Shown: positions 13,065-22,861, numbered from the stretch's first letter. The stretch: DNA of 64,000 nucleotides from Rhodopseudomonas pentothenatexigens (GCF_900218015.1 NZ_UFQQ01000007.1:1-64000); one strand, 5' to 3'. Notes: a model not told the origin generated them from the sequence alone. Made by a program: numbers and translations.

Positions 13065-13426
13065 TAGTTCGGCCGAGAGGGATGCGTGGTGACGAGACCG
13101 ATGAGCAGGAGGTCGCATGGCAACATCCTGGCCGTCTTCTGACGAGAAGACACTTACCACGCTCGAGCGGCGTTCGCGGGTAGTCCCGGTCTGACCCGCC
13201 ACTGACACCAACGATCTGAGCACAACGAGATCCGGAGCAGGATTGCATCTCCGGCGGTGACCGCACTCTGCGCGATATCGCCAGAGCACGGCTGTCGCTT
13301 GCCTGGCGACCACGGCGCGGGTCGGTGAGCTGATCCTGTTGTCTCCGGCGGTAAGACCCGACTGCAACGAACCCGATGGTCCGCAACGCGGACGGTCCGA
13401 CCTCAACCCACTTCGACGGTTCACCA
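13065..13426. other. Leader region upstream of the EamA gene
   Basis: I find no convincing gene in this roughly 360-bp stretch. It continues the divergent control region and probably contains the promoter of the transporter gene; no clear promoter boxes are visible. Confidence 0.4.
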
Positions 13427-14359
13427 ATGACTCTGTTCGAGATCGCTTCTGCGACCATCACCAGTATTCGAATCGAGGCGACAAGATCCAGCGTCGCGCT
13501 CGCGTTCATCGGCATCATCGTGGCGGTCTGCTGTCTGGCGACCGGCGGAATATTCGTCAAGCTCAGCGCTCTTGATCCGATCGCGACCGGCGCCTGGCGC
13601 ATCGGTCTCGCCTTGCCGATCGCCTATGCATGGCAGGCACTGGAACGGCGACGTGACCACGCTCCCGAGCACGCACGCGACGCCAGGCAGATCCTGCTGC
13701 TGTGGCTGGCGGGTGCCTGCCTCGGTCTCGATCTGGCGCTCTGGAATGTCTCTTTCCACTACACGACCGTGGCGAATGCCAATCTGCTTGCCAATCTGGT
13801 TCCGTTCGTCGTCGTGCCCGTGGCGTGGCTGGTCTATCGCGAGACCATCAGTCGGCTGTTCGTCGCCGGGTTCGCGATCGCTCTTTGCGGCGTCACCATC
13901 CTGCTGTCTCCCAAGTTAGGCGCCAGCAGCGGCGCGTTGTTCGGCGACGCGCTGGCTCTGATGACGGCGCTGTTCTACGGCTCCTATCTGCTGTTGGTGA
14001 GCGGCTTACGACGCACGATCTCGTCCGGCCGGATCATGTACCTGACGAGCTTCGGCAGCCTGTCGATCCTGGTGCCGCTGGCGCTGCTGTTCGAGCATCG
14101 CCTGTTTCCTGTCCGCCTCTCCGACCTCTGGCCTCTGATCGGGCTCGCACTACTGGCGCATCTCGGCGGGCAGGGACTGCTTGCAGCGTGCCTGCGCTAC
14201 ATTCCGGCCGGCCTGTCTTCGGTGCTGGTGTTGATGCAGCCGGTCGTCGCGGCGCTCTACGCCTGGATGCTGTTCGGCGAGTCCCTGGGACCTGTCGAGC
14301 TTCTGGGCGTCGCGGTCTGCCTGACCGGGATCTATGTGGCGAAGCTCGGCCAGCGATGA
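13427..14359 (+). CDS. EamA/DMT-family transporter
   Basis: Inner-membrane exporter of the drug/metabolite transporter superfamily, 310 aa with about ten hydrophobic segments arranged as two EamA repeats (the second begins near residue 165). Motifs such as ANLLANLVPFVVVPVAW and the C-terminal VLMQPVVAALYAWMLFGE are typical. Substrate is unknown; the divergent MocR regulator hints at an amino acid or vitamin-like metabolite. ATG 13427 is the first start consistent with a short cytosolic N terminus, though its ribosome site is weak. Confidence 0.8.
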   Translation: MTLFEIASATITSIRIEATRSSVALAFIGIIVAVCCLATGGIFVKLSALDPIATGAWRIGLALPIAYAWQALERRRDHAPEHARDARQILLLWLAGACLGLDLALWNVSFHYTTVANANLLANLVPFVVVPVAWLVYRETISRLFVAGFAIALCGVTILLSPKLGASSGALFGDALALMTALFYGSYLLLVSGLRRTISSGRIMYLTSFGSLSILVPLALLFEHRLFPVRLSDLWPLIGLALLAHLGGQGLLAACLRYIPAGLSSVLVLMQPVVAALYAWMLFGESLGPVELLGVAVCLTGIYVAKLGQR

Positions 14360-14502
14360 CGTCGATCATGCGCCGGTCGCACGGGCCGCGTGCTCGTCCG
14401 CAGCCGAGGCGACACGACAGTCGTAGCTTCGGCCCCCTGGCGCGTCGACCGGATGTTGCCGCCCCGCGTGTCGGGGGGCGGTCACCCGTTGCGGGGCCCG
14501 AT

Positions 14503-16818
14503 TCAGAAATCGGTCGTCATCGAGAATCGGAACGTCAGCGGTCTGCCCTGGGCGATGGTGCCGTAGCTCGCGACGCCGGACCAGTAGTCCTCGTTGAACA
14601 CGTTCTGCACGGCTGCCCGGAAGGTGACCGGCCGTGCGTTGATCGTGGTGCGGTAGCGCGCGCCGAGATCGAGCCGTGTCCATGCCGGGATCATCTGCGT
14701 GTTCGCCGCATTGACGTATTGCTGGCCGGTATGGATGGCGGTGGCGGAGAGCGTGAGGCCCGTCGCGAACGGCGTATCCCATTCCGCACCGAGATTGGTC
14801 TGCACCGTCGGAACGCCGACCGGTCTGTTGCCCAGCGTCGCCGCGCTGTTGGTCTTGGTCAGTTCGCCGTCGATCAACGTCACGCCGCCGAGCACGCGAA
14901 CGGTCTGGGTGACTTCCCCGAACACGCCCAGTTCCAGGCCGCGATTGCGCTGCTCGCCGCCTCTCGCGAACACCAGGTTGGTGCCGTTGCTTTCGAGTTG
15001 GCCGAACGGCCTTTCGATCTGGAAGGCGCTGAGCGTCAGGCCGATGCGGCCGAGATCGAACTTGGTGCCGACCTCATATTGCTTGGTCTTGTAGGGAGCC
15101 AGCGTCTCGCCGGCGTTGACGGCGTTCGCCGGAGCGGTCTCGCCGATGCTCAATCCTTCCGCGTAGTTGGCGTAGATCGACATCATGCTCCACGGCCGGA
15201 TCACCAGGCCGACCAGCGGCGTGACTGCGGATTCGTCGGACGACGAGGTGCGGGCGCCGGTCGTGAAGTTGTAGTTCTTGGAATCGATCTGCTGGAACCG
15301 GCCGCCGACGGTGAGCTGCACGCGCTCGTTCAGCATCGACAACGTGTCGGACAGCGCGACGCCCGACAGGGTGTTTTCCGAGGCCCTGCCGATCAGCGTC
15401 GGGTCGGCGACCGACAGCTCGGGGCGATACGCCGGGTTGTAGATGTTGCTGAGCTGGGTCGTGCCCGCCACCGAGCCGCGATCCAGCGTCTGGTTCAGAT
15501 AGCTCGATTGCAAGGTCATCGTGTGCGAGATCGCGCCGGTCTCGAACCGGGAGCGGACGCCGGTCTCGGCGGTCATGCGCCCGACGTCGAACAGCGCGTT
15601 CTCGGTGCGGATGCTGACGTCGCCGGACGAGTTGAGCAGAGTCGGCAGGCCGAACAGCCGATGCACGCGCGAATTGCCGCCGCCGACCGCGCCGAACCAG
15701 GTGACGTTGTCGGTCAGATCGTACTCGACCTTGCCGAGAACCGATTTGTCCTCGCTCTTCGACCACTCCCACGGAGCTTGCACGTTGCGCGCGCCGTTCG
15801 GTGCGGCGGGAACCGCGAAATTGCCCGACGACGGATAGAACGGCCGCTGCGGCGCGTCGAGGTTCTCCCGCTGACCGATGAAGTCGAGCGTGGCGCGCAG
15901 ACGTTCGCCGCGATAGTCGAGCGCGAGCGAGCCGACGAAATTGCTCTGTTGCAGATTGTCGACTGGCGGTTGTCCGCCGTGAGCGCTGCCGTTGAAGCGG
16001 ATGCCGAATTCCTTGTGGTCGCCGAAGCGGCGGGAAATATCCACGCTGGCTCCGCCCTGGGCCTTGGTGGCGAAGTCGGTGGTGAGACGTGTCAGATCGG
16101 TGTCCCCGGCCCGCTTCGGCACGATGTTGATGGTGCCGCCGACGCCGCTGTTGGGCGACAGCCCATAGAGAAACGCCGTTGGTCCCTTCAGCACTTCGAT
16201 GCGTTCGGCGTAGTCGGTGAACACCTGATAGGTCGGGGCGATGCCGAAGATGCCGTCGAACGCGATCTCGCCGAAATTGCCTTCGCCGATCGGAAAGCCG
16301 CGGATGTAGAACGAATCCAGCAGTCCGCCTGACGAATGCGTACTACGCACCGATGGATCCGCATCGAGCACGTCGGCGACGGTCTGGGCGCCGCGATCAC
16401 GGATCATCTGGGACGTATAGGCGGTCGCCGCGAACGGCGTGTCCATGAAGTTGCGATTTCCCAGCATGCCGATGCGCGCGCCCTGCGCGACCTGACCGCC
16501 CGGAAATGCGGCCGGCAGCGTCCCAATCGTCTGCGTCGCCGAGTTCGGCGCCGCAGTGACGGGTTGGGGCGGTGACGGCGGTTCGGCCGAGCGCCGCCGG
16601 ACGGTGCGTGTGGATCGCTGCGGCGCGCTTTGCGACCGCGCGGCTTGCGCGGGCTTTGCGCGCTGACGCGGCTGATCGACCGAGATCGAAGGCAGCTCGT
16701 GAGGGTTTGCGTGCTGCGCGCGGCTTTCGGACGCGCCGGTCCCGACAAGAACCGCCGACAGCACGGTTGTGGCGACGCCGGCGAGTAGTCTGGTCCTGTC
16801 GGTGTGGTCGATACGCAC
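14503..16818 (-). CDS. TonB-dependent siderophore receptor
   Basis: Outer-membrane receptor of the FhuA/FoxA type, 771 aa. A signal peptide (cleavage near SRAQ, residue 35) and a basic, proline-rich linker precede the plug domain (MDTPFAATAYTSQMIRDRGAQTVADVL ... RGFPIGEG ... GPTAFLYGLSP). The 22-strand barrel ends in FRFSMTTDF with the terminal Phe that OMP assembly needs. Family members import ferric hydroxamate siderophores such as ferrichrome. No canonical Fur or Irr box is obvious upstream. No siderophore biosynthesis or ABC genes are next to it, so it may take up xenosiderophores. Confidence 0.9.
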   Translation of the reverse strand: MRIDHTDRTRLLAGVATTVLSAVLVGTGASESRAQHANPHELPSISVDQPRQRAKPAQAARSQSAPQRSTRTVRRRSAEPPSPPQPVTAAPNSATQTIGTLPAAFPGGQVAQGARIGMLGNRNFMDTPFAATAYTSQMIRDRGAQTVADVLDADPSVRSTHSSGGLLDSFYIRGFPIGEGNFGEIAFDGIFGIAPTYQVFTDYAERIEVLKGPTAFLYGLSPNSGVGGTINIVPKRAGDTDLTRLTTDFATKAQGGASVDISRRFGDHKEFGIRFNGSAHGGQPPVDNLQQSNFVGSLALDYRGERLRATLDFIGQRENLDAPQRPFYPSSGNFAVPAAPNGARNVQAPWEWSKSEDKSVLGKVEYDLTDNVTWFGAVGGGNSRVHRLFGLPTLLNSSGDVSIRTENALFDVGRMTAETGVRSRFETGAISHTMTLQSSYLNQTLDRGSVAGTTQLSNIYNPAYRPELSVADPTLIGRASENTLSGVALSDTLSMLNERVQLTVGGRFQQIDSKNYNFTTGARTSSSDESAVTPLVGLVIRPWSMMSIYANYAEGLSIGETAPANAVNAGETLAPYKTKQYEVGTKFDLGRIGLTLSAFQIERPFGQLESNGTNLVFARGGEQRNRGLELGVFGEVTQTVRVLGGVTLIDGELTKTNSAATLGNRPVGVPTVQTNLGAEWDTPFATGLTLSATAIHTGQQYVNAANTQMIPAWTRLDLGARYRTTINARPVTFRAAVQNVFNEDYWSGVASYGTIAQGRPLTFRFSMTTDF

Positions 16819-16929
16819 GTCGTTCCCCCAGTCGTAACATTCGACTTTTGACTAGGGGGCGCCTGACGAGATGACAATCGAAGCGGATTAGAAAGTGTAT
16901 AGATGCGTGCGCAAACGCGTAGAACCAAT

Positions 16930-19599
16930 CTAACGATTCAAATCGACGGTTGCGTCGCTCGTCCGCGATGCGGGCGGCCGGAACAGAATGCGTTGATACA
17001 GCCAGCCGATCGTCACCAGCACGACGCCGAGGCCCATGAACGACAGCGCCCGGTACACGCCGGTCAGCGTCGACATGTCGATCAGGAAGGCCTTGCCGAT
17101 GGTGAGGCCGATCACCACGGCGGAGGCGAGCCGTGCGCGCTGCGAGTTGAACAGCAGACCTGCGCCGAGCAGCAACACGCCGCAGATCAGCCACGCCACC
17201 GAATAGGTGTATTGTTCGGCATCGGTGGTCGGCCCGTACGCCAGGATCGGGCCGTGATACACGCGCTGCACCTGCAGCGTCACGTAGGCCAATCCCATGA
17301 TCAGCGCCAATGCGGCGAAGCCGTTGCCGTAGGCCGGGCGCCGCATGCCCGCCACCGCGTAGGACAGCAGCAGCGCCAGCACGGCCGGCAGCGCGTAGCC
17401 GAGCAGCAGGCTATTGATCACGAGCCCGCCGACATCAGTGGCCCAGAACGTTGGATTCTCCCACAACAGCAGGCCGAACACGCTGCCCAGGCCTCCGAAC
17501 ACCGCCAGCAGGACCGCGGCGACGTTGTGCACCGGGCTGCGGCTGCGCAGCCGCAGCCGTTCGAGGCCGATCGCCATCGCCAGCGTGACGCAGACCTGCA
17601 GCGCGACTTCGGTAAGGCCGGCGCTGTCGCGATAGACGTCGCCGGCGTTGACGGCGTGGCGGATCTCCATGAAAGCCAGCAGCACAGTGAACAGGATCGC
17701 GGCGGATTCCATCATCCGCAACGGAACGTCGTCGCCGCGCTTGCGCATCCACCAGCTCGCCAGCCAAAACGAGGCCGCCGGCACGCCGTAGCCCCACAGC
17801 AGCCAGTTGAACACCGGCGTGGTGCCGACCGCGTCGCCGACGATCCGCGGCTCCCAGCCGATCCGCGCCACCACGATGCCGGCGAGGATCGCGGCGAGCC
17901 AGCGCAGGAACGGGATCGGCCGCTGCAGCGAGATCCATGCGGTGGCCGCGGCCATCAGCGCCAGCGCGATGGTGAGCCAGCCCTTCTCCAGCGCAAAGGT
18001 CAGCGCCAACGCCAGCGCGCCGAGCGTTCCGGTGGCGAACAGCGCGATCGAAATCTGCAGCCCGGGCCGGTTGTCGCGCTTGCCGAGACGTTCCGTCGCA
18101 AGGCCGAACGCAGCGGCCAGCACGACCGCGAGAATCGCGAACGGGATCGAGCGGTCGAGATGCGCGATCCGTGCATACAGCGCAATTAGCAGCGCCAGCG
18201 GCGTGAACACGCCGGCCGCCGCCCAGATCACAGGCACCGAGGCGCTGACCGCGCGGCCCTGCATCAGTACGCCACCGCCGGCGAAACCGATCGCGAACAC
18301 CGCGGCGGCGATCAGATGGGTGGTCACCGGCCCGGCGAGCGGATCGGCGCCGATGCCGGGCAGTGCGCCGCCCGGCAGCACCAACAGGGCGGGATCGCTG
18401 CGGAGTACCCACGACAGGAACACCAGCGCGACCAGCACCGCGCCCGCACCGACGGCCGCGGTCGCCGCCGCCGCGCGCCAGGCGATCGCCAGCGTGGCGG
18501 CGATCAGCAGCGCGAACGCCGCCATCGCCGCGTCGGCATGCCAGCTTGCGATGACGATCAGCGCGGCGCCGAGCAGATAGGTGGCGAGTGCCGCCGACGA
18601 CACCGGCTCGATCCGGCCCGGTTCGATCGGCGGCCCGAACAGCAGGCCGCAGACGACCAACAGGGCCGCGAGCACGAAGCCGGCGATGACGTGGAAGGCG
18701 TGCGGCGCCACCAGCGTCTGCGGCCCTTCGAGGCCCGGCAGCGTCCACAACAGCGCCAGCACCACCGTCGTCACCGCCAGCCATCGCCACAGCCGGATGC
18801 GCGCAAGCCCGAACGAGGCGGCAGTTACCACGGCAAGATAGATGTACAGCGCCCAGTAGTCGGGCTCGCCCGACGACACCAGCACCGGCGTCGCAAAGCC
18901 GGCGACGACACCGAGCCCGGCCAGCGCCGGGCCGTGCAGCAGTGCGGCGGCCAGCGTGCCGAGCGCGACCAGGCCGAGCAGAATGAATGCGGTCGCAGGG
19001 ACGAGAAAATCGTACAGCGCGTAGGCCGCATAGACGGTCGCGAACGCCACCGCGGTGCCGGCCGCGGTAAGGATCGCCGGAATGTTGGCGATCGGCAGCG
19101 CGGCGAGCTGCGCGACGCTCTCCTTGCGACGCGTGGCTTCGCCGGCAATCAGCAGCGCCAGCGCGAAAAGCCCGCCGAGCAGCACCCGCACGCCGGGGCC
19201 GAGCAGGCCCTGCTCGATCGAATAGCGCACCATGAAGAAGCCGCCGAGCGCCAGCGTCAGGCCGCCGACCCACACCACCCAGCGGGTGCCGATCCGTTCC
19301 TCGAAGCCGGGCTTGGCGGCTTCCGGCGCCGCCTCGACGGCGGCGGCGGCGGTCGTTTCGGCGGCTGGTGCTTCGGCCGTAACTGTCGCCGCAATCTCCG
19401 GCACTGGCTCGGCCGCAGGAGCCAGCGGAGCTTCTTTGCTCGCGGTGGGCGGAGCCGTGGCGGCTTCGGGCGATGCGGGGAGGGGGGGGCCTACAGCCAG
19501 GGCGTCGAGCCGGGCCCGGAGCTCGGCGATCTGGGTCTGCCCCTTGCGCGCGATGATCAAGGCGACAACGGCGAGTGCGAAAGCGAGTAGCTCGAACAT
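16930..19599 (-). CDS. DUF2339 polytopic membrane protein
   Basis: An 889-aa inner-membrane protein with more than 20 hydrophobic segments, matching DUF2339 (predicted membrane protein family of unknown function). It begins with a membrane anchor (MFELLAFALAVVALIIA), a short charged helix and an Ala/Pro/Glu-rich linker of about 90 residues, then GTRWVVWVGGLTLALGG, the usual start of the conserved part. GGAGG lies 5 nt before ATG 19599; the frame stays open further upstream but over the neighbouring gene. A run of eight G (19482-19489) lies in the linker. Confidence 0.8.
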   Translation of the reverse strand: MFELLAFALAVVALIIARKGQTQIAELRARLDALAVGPPLPASPEAATAPPTASKEAPLAPAAEPVPEIAATVTAEAPAAETTAAAAVEAAPEAAKPGFEERIGTRWVVWVGGLTLALGGFFMVRYSIEQGLLGPGVRVLLGGLFALALLIAGEATRRKESVAQLAALPIANIPAILTAAGTAVAFATVYAAYALYDFLVPATAFILLGLVALGTLAAALLHGPALAGLGVVAGFATPVLVSSGEPDYWALYIYLAVVTAASFGLARIRLWRWLAVTTVVLALLWTLPGLEGPQTLVAPHAFHVIAGFVLAALLVVCGLLFGPPIEPGRIEPVSSAALATYLLGAALIVIASWHADAAMAAFALLIAATLAIAWRAAAATAAVGAGAVLVALVFLSWVLRSDPALLVLPGGALPGIGADPLAGPVTTHLIAAAVFAIGFAGGGVLMQGRAVSASVPVIWAAAGVFTPLALLIALYARIAHLDRSIPFAILAVVLAAAFGLATERLGKRDNRPGLQISIALFATGTLGALALALTFALEKGWLTIALALMAAATAWISLQRPIPFLRWLAAILAGIVVARIGWEPRIVGDAVGTTPVFNWLLWGYGVPAASFWLASWWMRKRGDDVPLRMMESAAILFTVLLAFMEIRHAVNAGDVYRDSAGLTEVALQVCVTLAMAIGLERLRLRSRSPVHNVAAVLLAVFGGLGSVFGLLLWENPTFWATDVGGLVINSLLLGYALPAVLALLLSYAVAGMRRPAYGNGFAALALIMGLAYVTLQVQRVYHGPILAYGPTTDAEQYTYSVAWLICGVLLLGAGLLFNSQRARLASAVVIGLTIGKAFLIDMSTLTGVYRALSFMGLGVVLVTIGWLYQRILFRPPASRTSDATVDLNR

Positions 19600-19649
19600 C
19601 CAACCTCCAGGCGAGCGGCCCGGATCGTGGGGCGTTTCGCTTTGACCAA

Positions 19650-20645
19650 TTACCGCCGGCCGCGCACGCGCAGGCCGGGGGCGGGGCGTTCCTGCAGCAC
19701 CTCGCGGCGGAAGCGGAACAGCGCGGCGGGGCGCCCGCCGGTTCGTGTCGACATCTCGCCGGTCGGTTCGACCAGCGCGCCGGCTTCCACCAGGCGGCGG
19801 AAATTCTGCTTGTGCAGATGCCGGCCGGAGATTGCCTCGACGGTGTGCTGCAATTCGGTGAGTGTGAACTCGGGGGGAAGAAGTTCGAACACCACCGGGC
19901 GGTATTTCAGCTTGGCGCGCAGCCGCGCGATCGCTGTGGCGAGGATGCGGCGGTGGTCGAACCGCATCGCCACGCCGAGCGCCGGCATCTTGCTGCGCGA
20001 CAGCGCCGCCGGGCGGCCGTCGCGACGTGCCTCCTCGATCAGGCCGGCTTCGTACAGCAGCTCGTAGCGGTCGAGCACGCGCTCCTCGTCCCAAGGCGCG
20101 CCGTCGACCCCGAAGAACAGCCGCACCCGATCCCTGCGCGCCAGCGCCCGCGCCGTCCCCGGCTCCTCGGCCTGGACCGCCCAGGCGGTGAGTTCCGGGA
20201 TGATGTCGCGGGCGATGATCGCGGGCTGCTGCTCGCGCCAGTCTTCCCAGGGGAAGAAGCGGTACCACGGCTCGAAGGTGGCGCCCGCGGCGCGGGCCGC
20301 GTTGTCGGCGGCGCGGGTCAGCGCCAGATAGCCGATCGAGGCGACGTGGACTTCGGTGTCGCCGAGCCGGGCGTGGCGGCCGCGATCGCCGAAGGTATAG
20401 AGCTGCTCGACATAGCCGAGCCGCAGCCCGGTCTGCTCTTCCACCCAGGCGCGCAGCCCGATTTCGAGCGTGCGGTGGGTGATGGCGTCGAACGGACCGT
20501 AGGGCAGGCCGGCGAGGCCGCCGCCGCCATCGCCCGAGGCGGTCAGGATCATCGGCTCGTTGGCCTCGATCGCGACGATCGCCGCGGTCAGGCCGATCTC
20601 GATCGGAACCTTCGCCTTGTCGCTCATCTCGGCAGCCAGGCTCAT
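19650..20645 (-). CDS. nadQ: NadQ-type NAD regulator (Nudix-like domain plus winged helix)
   Basis: Predicted repressor of NAD biosynthesis, 331 aa. The N-terminal 200 residues resemble a degenerate Nudix fold (GLPYGPFDAITHRTLEIGLRAWVEEQTGL) without the catalytic REXXEE box, and the C-terminal 110 residues form a winged helix (FTLTELQHTVEAISGRHLHKQNFRRLVEAGALV) similar to NrtR-type regulators. This is the COG4111 architecture assigned as NadQ in Rhizobiales. ATG 20645 overlaps the preceding stop as ATGA, so the gene is translationally coupled to the phosphatase-like gene. Its likely target is the palindrome upstream of nadA. Confidence 0.8.
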   Translation of the reverse strand: MSLAAEMSDKAKVPIEIGLTAAIVAIEANEPMILTASGDGGGGLAGLPYGPFDAITHRTLEIGLRAWVEEQTGLRLGYVEQLYTFGDRGRHARLGDTEVHVASIGYLALTRAADNAARAAGATFEPWYRFFPWEDWREQQPAIIARDIIPELTAWAVQAEEPGTARALARRDRVRLFFGVDGAPWDEERVLDRYELLYEAGLIEEARRDGRPAALSRSKMPALGVAMRFDHRRILATAIARLRAKLKYRPVVFELLPPEFTLTELQHTVEAISGRHLHKQNFRRLVEAGALVEPTGEMSTRTGGRPAALFRFRREVLQERPAPGLRVRGRR

Positions 20646-21148
20646 TCCAGGTCGACCCGGAACGGCACGCCCTCGATGCTGAGATCGCCGGGCCCGATCA
20701 CGTCGAGCGCGCGCAGCATCCGGCCCTGCCGCCCCAGCGCCCGATCGGCCAGCGCCACGATCAGCCGATTCGGCGACGCGCAGGGCGAGGCCCGCCGGAT
20801 CTGGCGGGCGATCGTCACCTCGTCGCGATGCGGATTGAGCGCGCAGGCGGCCGCGAAGGCGCTGGCGGTGGAGCGGCTGATCCCGGCGTAGCAATGCACC
20901 ACCAGCGGGGCCGCGCGATCCCAGCTCCGGACGAAATCCAGCACCTGGCTGATATGCTGGAGGTTCGGCGCGTTGAAACCGTCCATCGCCTCGGTGATGT
21001 CGTCCATCTCAATCCGCAGGTGATTGGCTTCCCGCACGGTGGCCGGGCGCTGCACCTGGCGGACATTGGCCATCACCGAGAGCACATGGCTGGCCTCGGT
21101 CGCCGCAACGGTCGGATGCAAGGCTGCAAGCGAGCAGACGTGAATCAT
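20642..21148 (-). CDS. Tyrosine-phosphatase-like protein
   Basis: A 168-aa cytosolic protein with the CX5R phosphatase loop HCYAGISRSTAS near residue 93; the Cys and Arg are intact and an Asp-rich segment upstream (MDDITEAMDG) could supply the general acid. It resembles the COG5350 group of predicted protein tyrosine phosphatases. Substrate unknown. It lies between the HD-domain gene and nadQ, all on the minus strand, and overlaps nadQ by 4 bp. Confidence 0.75.
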   Translation of the reverse strand: MIHVCSLAALHPTVAATEASHVLSVMANVRQVQRPATVREANHLRIEMDDITEAMDGFNAPNLQHISQVLDFVRSWDRAAPLVVHCYAGISRSTASAFAAACALNPHRDEVTIARQIRRASPCASPNRLIVALADRALGRQGRMLRALDVIGPGDLSIEGVPFRVDLE

Positions 21149-21215
21149 GGGCCTTTCCGAGGTTGGCACGATCTTAATCCTGCGCCGCGGGCGGTGAAAG
21201 CGCGATGACGGAGGC

Positions 21216-21833
21216 TCAATCCTGCAGGCTCTGGAATCGCGCAAGCAGCCGCTTTTCGGCCTTCCCGGCCGGCCACGGCGTCAGATAGTCCTCGACCATC
21301 GCCTCCGGCAGGCCCGGATCGCTGCCGAACAGCCGCTTGGCTTCGGCCTTGGTGAAACCGGCCAAATGGGTCGCTTCGAGGTAGGCGGAGCCGCGGTCGG
21401 CAGCCTTGATCTGGCGTTCGATCGCCTCGTCGAGCACCGCCGGCAGGCCGAACCGGATGTGGATCGCCCCGAGCAGGCGCTTTTCGACCCGCTTGTAGGA
21501 TTCGCCGATCACCGCCTTGAACGGCGAGATCATGTCGCCGATCACATATTCCGGGGCGTCGTGCAGCAGCGCGGCGAGCCGCAGTCTGGCGTCGATCCGC
21601 GGGTTCTTCTCGCGCATCACCGCCTCGACCAGCAGGGTGTGCTGCGCCACCGAAAAAATGTGCGCGCCCGAGGTCTGTCCGTTCCACCGCGCCACCCGGG
21701 CGAGACCGTGGGCGATGTCGGCGAATTCGACGTCGAGCGGCGAGGGGTCGAGCAGATCGAGTCTGCGGCCGGACAGCATGCGCTGCCAGACGCGCGGGGA
21801 AGCTGAGAGCGTGGCGGAAGACGACTTCGTCAT
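21216..21833 (-). CDS. HD-domain hydrolase (YfbR-like)
   Basis: A 205-aa metal-dependent phosphohydrolase. The HD motif LLHDAPEYVIGDMISPFK is at about residue 88 and an upstream His (FSVAQHTLLV) supplies another metal ligand, as in the YfbR 5'-nucleotidase-like group. Substrate is likely a nucleotide but is not shown by the sequence. First gene of the cluster leading to nadQ. The 5' end of this gene is partly duplicated as a remnant at 24199-24315. Confidence 0.75.
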   Translation of the reverse strand: MTKSSSATLSASPRVWQRMLSGRRLDLLDPSPLDVEFADIAHGLARVARWNGQTSGAHIFSVAQHTLLVEAVMREKNPRIDARLRLAALLHDAPEYVIGDMISPFKAVIGESYKRVEKRLLGAIHIRFGLPAVLDEAIERQIKAADRGSAYLEATHLAGFTKAEAKRLFGSDPGLPEAMVEDYLTPWPAGKAEKRLLARFQSLQD

Positions 21834-21879
21834 GGTTTCCTTGCAGCAGGTGGCGTGCCGTTCGCCGCTTCTTACGCTG

Positions 21880-22737
21880 TCAGCCGAGACAGCGCACGAT
21901 GTGTTGGCTCAGCCGCTGCGCCGGCGGCGACAGATCGGGCGCATGCAGCAGCGCGATCTCGGTGTCTTTGAGATTCGGGAGCGGCGCGCCGTCGATCGTG
22001 TCGAGATCGGCCGGCACCATGTCCTTGGGCAATACGGTGACTCCGAGGCCGGCCTTGACGGCGGCCAGCGAACCGGCGAGCGAACCGCACGTATAGGCCA
22101 CCCGCCACGGCCGCCGGGCGCGATCGAGCGCGTCGACGGCGCGCTTGCGGTAGACGCATGGCGTCGGTGACACCACCAGCGGCAGCGGCCGGTCGGTATC
22201 GATCGCCTGGCGATCGACCATGACCCAGACCAGCGGCTCGCGCCAGACGCGGATGCCGCCGCCGTTGCCCGTGCGCTCGCGCTTGACCAGCGCGAGGTCG
22301 AACGCGCCTTTGCCGAACTTGTCGAGCAGATTGAGCGTGAGGTCGCAGGTCACCTCGAGCGCCACTGCCGGATAGGCATGGGCGAACCGCGCCAGCACGT
22401 CCGGCAGATGGCGGGTGGCGAAATCCTCCGGTGCGCCGAGCCGGACCACGCCGCGCATCTGCGGCTCGACCACGCGCGCCACCACTTCGTCGTTCAGTTC
22501 GAGCATCCGCCGCGCGTAGCCGAGAAAGATCTCGCCCTCCGCGGTCAGTCGCACGCCCTGCGGGCTGCGCTCCATCAGCTTTTGGCCGAGCGCGTCCTCG
22601 AGCCGCTGCATCTGCAGCGACACGGTGGACTGCTGCAGGCGGAGCGACTGCGCGGCGCGGGTGAAATTTCCCATCCCTGCGATGGCCACGAAGGTGCGGA
22701 CGAGGTCGAGGTCGAGATTGGTCAGTCGGCGGGGCAT
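21880..22737 (-). CDS. LysR-family regulator divergent from sbtA
   Basis: A 285-aa LysR-type regulator: N-terminal helix-turn-helix (LVRTFVAIAGMGNFTRAAQSLRLQQSTVSLQMQRLE) and a C-terminal substrate-binding-like effector domain. It is divergent from the SbtA bicarbonate transporter with 124 bp between the starts, so it probably controls it in response to carbon status. That role is inferred from position; the effector is unknown. Confidence 0.85.
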   Translation of the reverse strand: MPRRLTNLDLDLVRTFVAIAGMGNFTRAAQSLRLQQSTVSLQMQRLEDALGQKLMERSPQGVRLTAEGEIFLGYARRMLELNDEVVARVVEPQMRGVVRLGAPEDFATRHLPDVLARFAHAYPAVALEVTCDLTLNLLDKFGKGAFDLALVKRERTGNGGGIRVWREPLVWVMVDRQAIDTDRPLPLVVSPTPCVYRKRAVDALDRARRPWRVAYTCGSLAGSLAAVKAGLGVTVLPKDMVPADLDTIDGAPLPNLKDTEIALLHAPDLSPPAQRLSQHIVRCLG

Positions 22738-22745
22738 GGCTCATC

Positions 22746-22787
22746 ATCAAATTCAACAATGGAACAAGTTTACAATATCAATTTCAA
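22746..22787. promoter_or_regulatory. Direct repeats in the LysR-sbtA divergent region
   Basis: ATCAAATTCAA (22746-22756) and ATCAATTTCAA (22777-22787) match at 10 of 11 positions and are spaced 31 bp, close to three helical turns. They lie in an AT-rich island within otherwise GC-rich DNA, between the two start codons, as expected for a LysR binding region. Confidence 0.4.
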
Positions 22788-22861
22788 AAATCATAGCGCC
22801 GCCCTTAAGGACGCTCCGGTCGCGGCCTCCCGCCGTGCCGGACAACAAAGGGGATCGCCGC

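Noticed and set aside
13702-16332. Long plus-strand frame across the TonB receptor
   Set aside because: Antisense to a clear receptor and out of frame with the EamA gene; arginine-rich without motifs.
16819-16929. Fur or Irr box before the TonB receptor
   Set aside because: The AT-rich stretch has fragments like TTAGAA but no palindrome close to known consensus sequences.
19599-20268. N-terminal extension of the DUF2339 protein into the nadQ region
   Set aside because: The first 223 residues of the open frame are arginine/proline-rich and overlap nadQ; a good ribosome site precedes ATG 19599.
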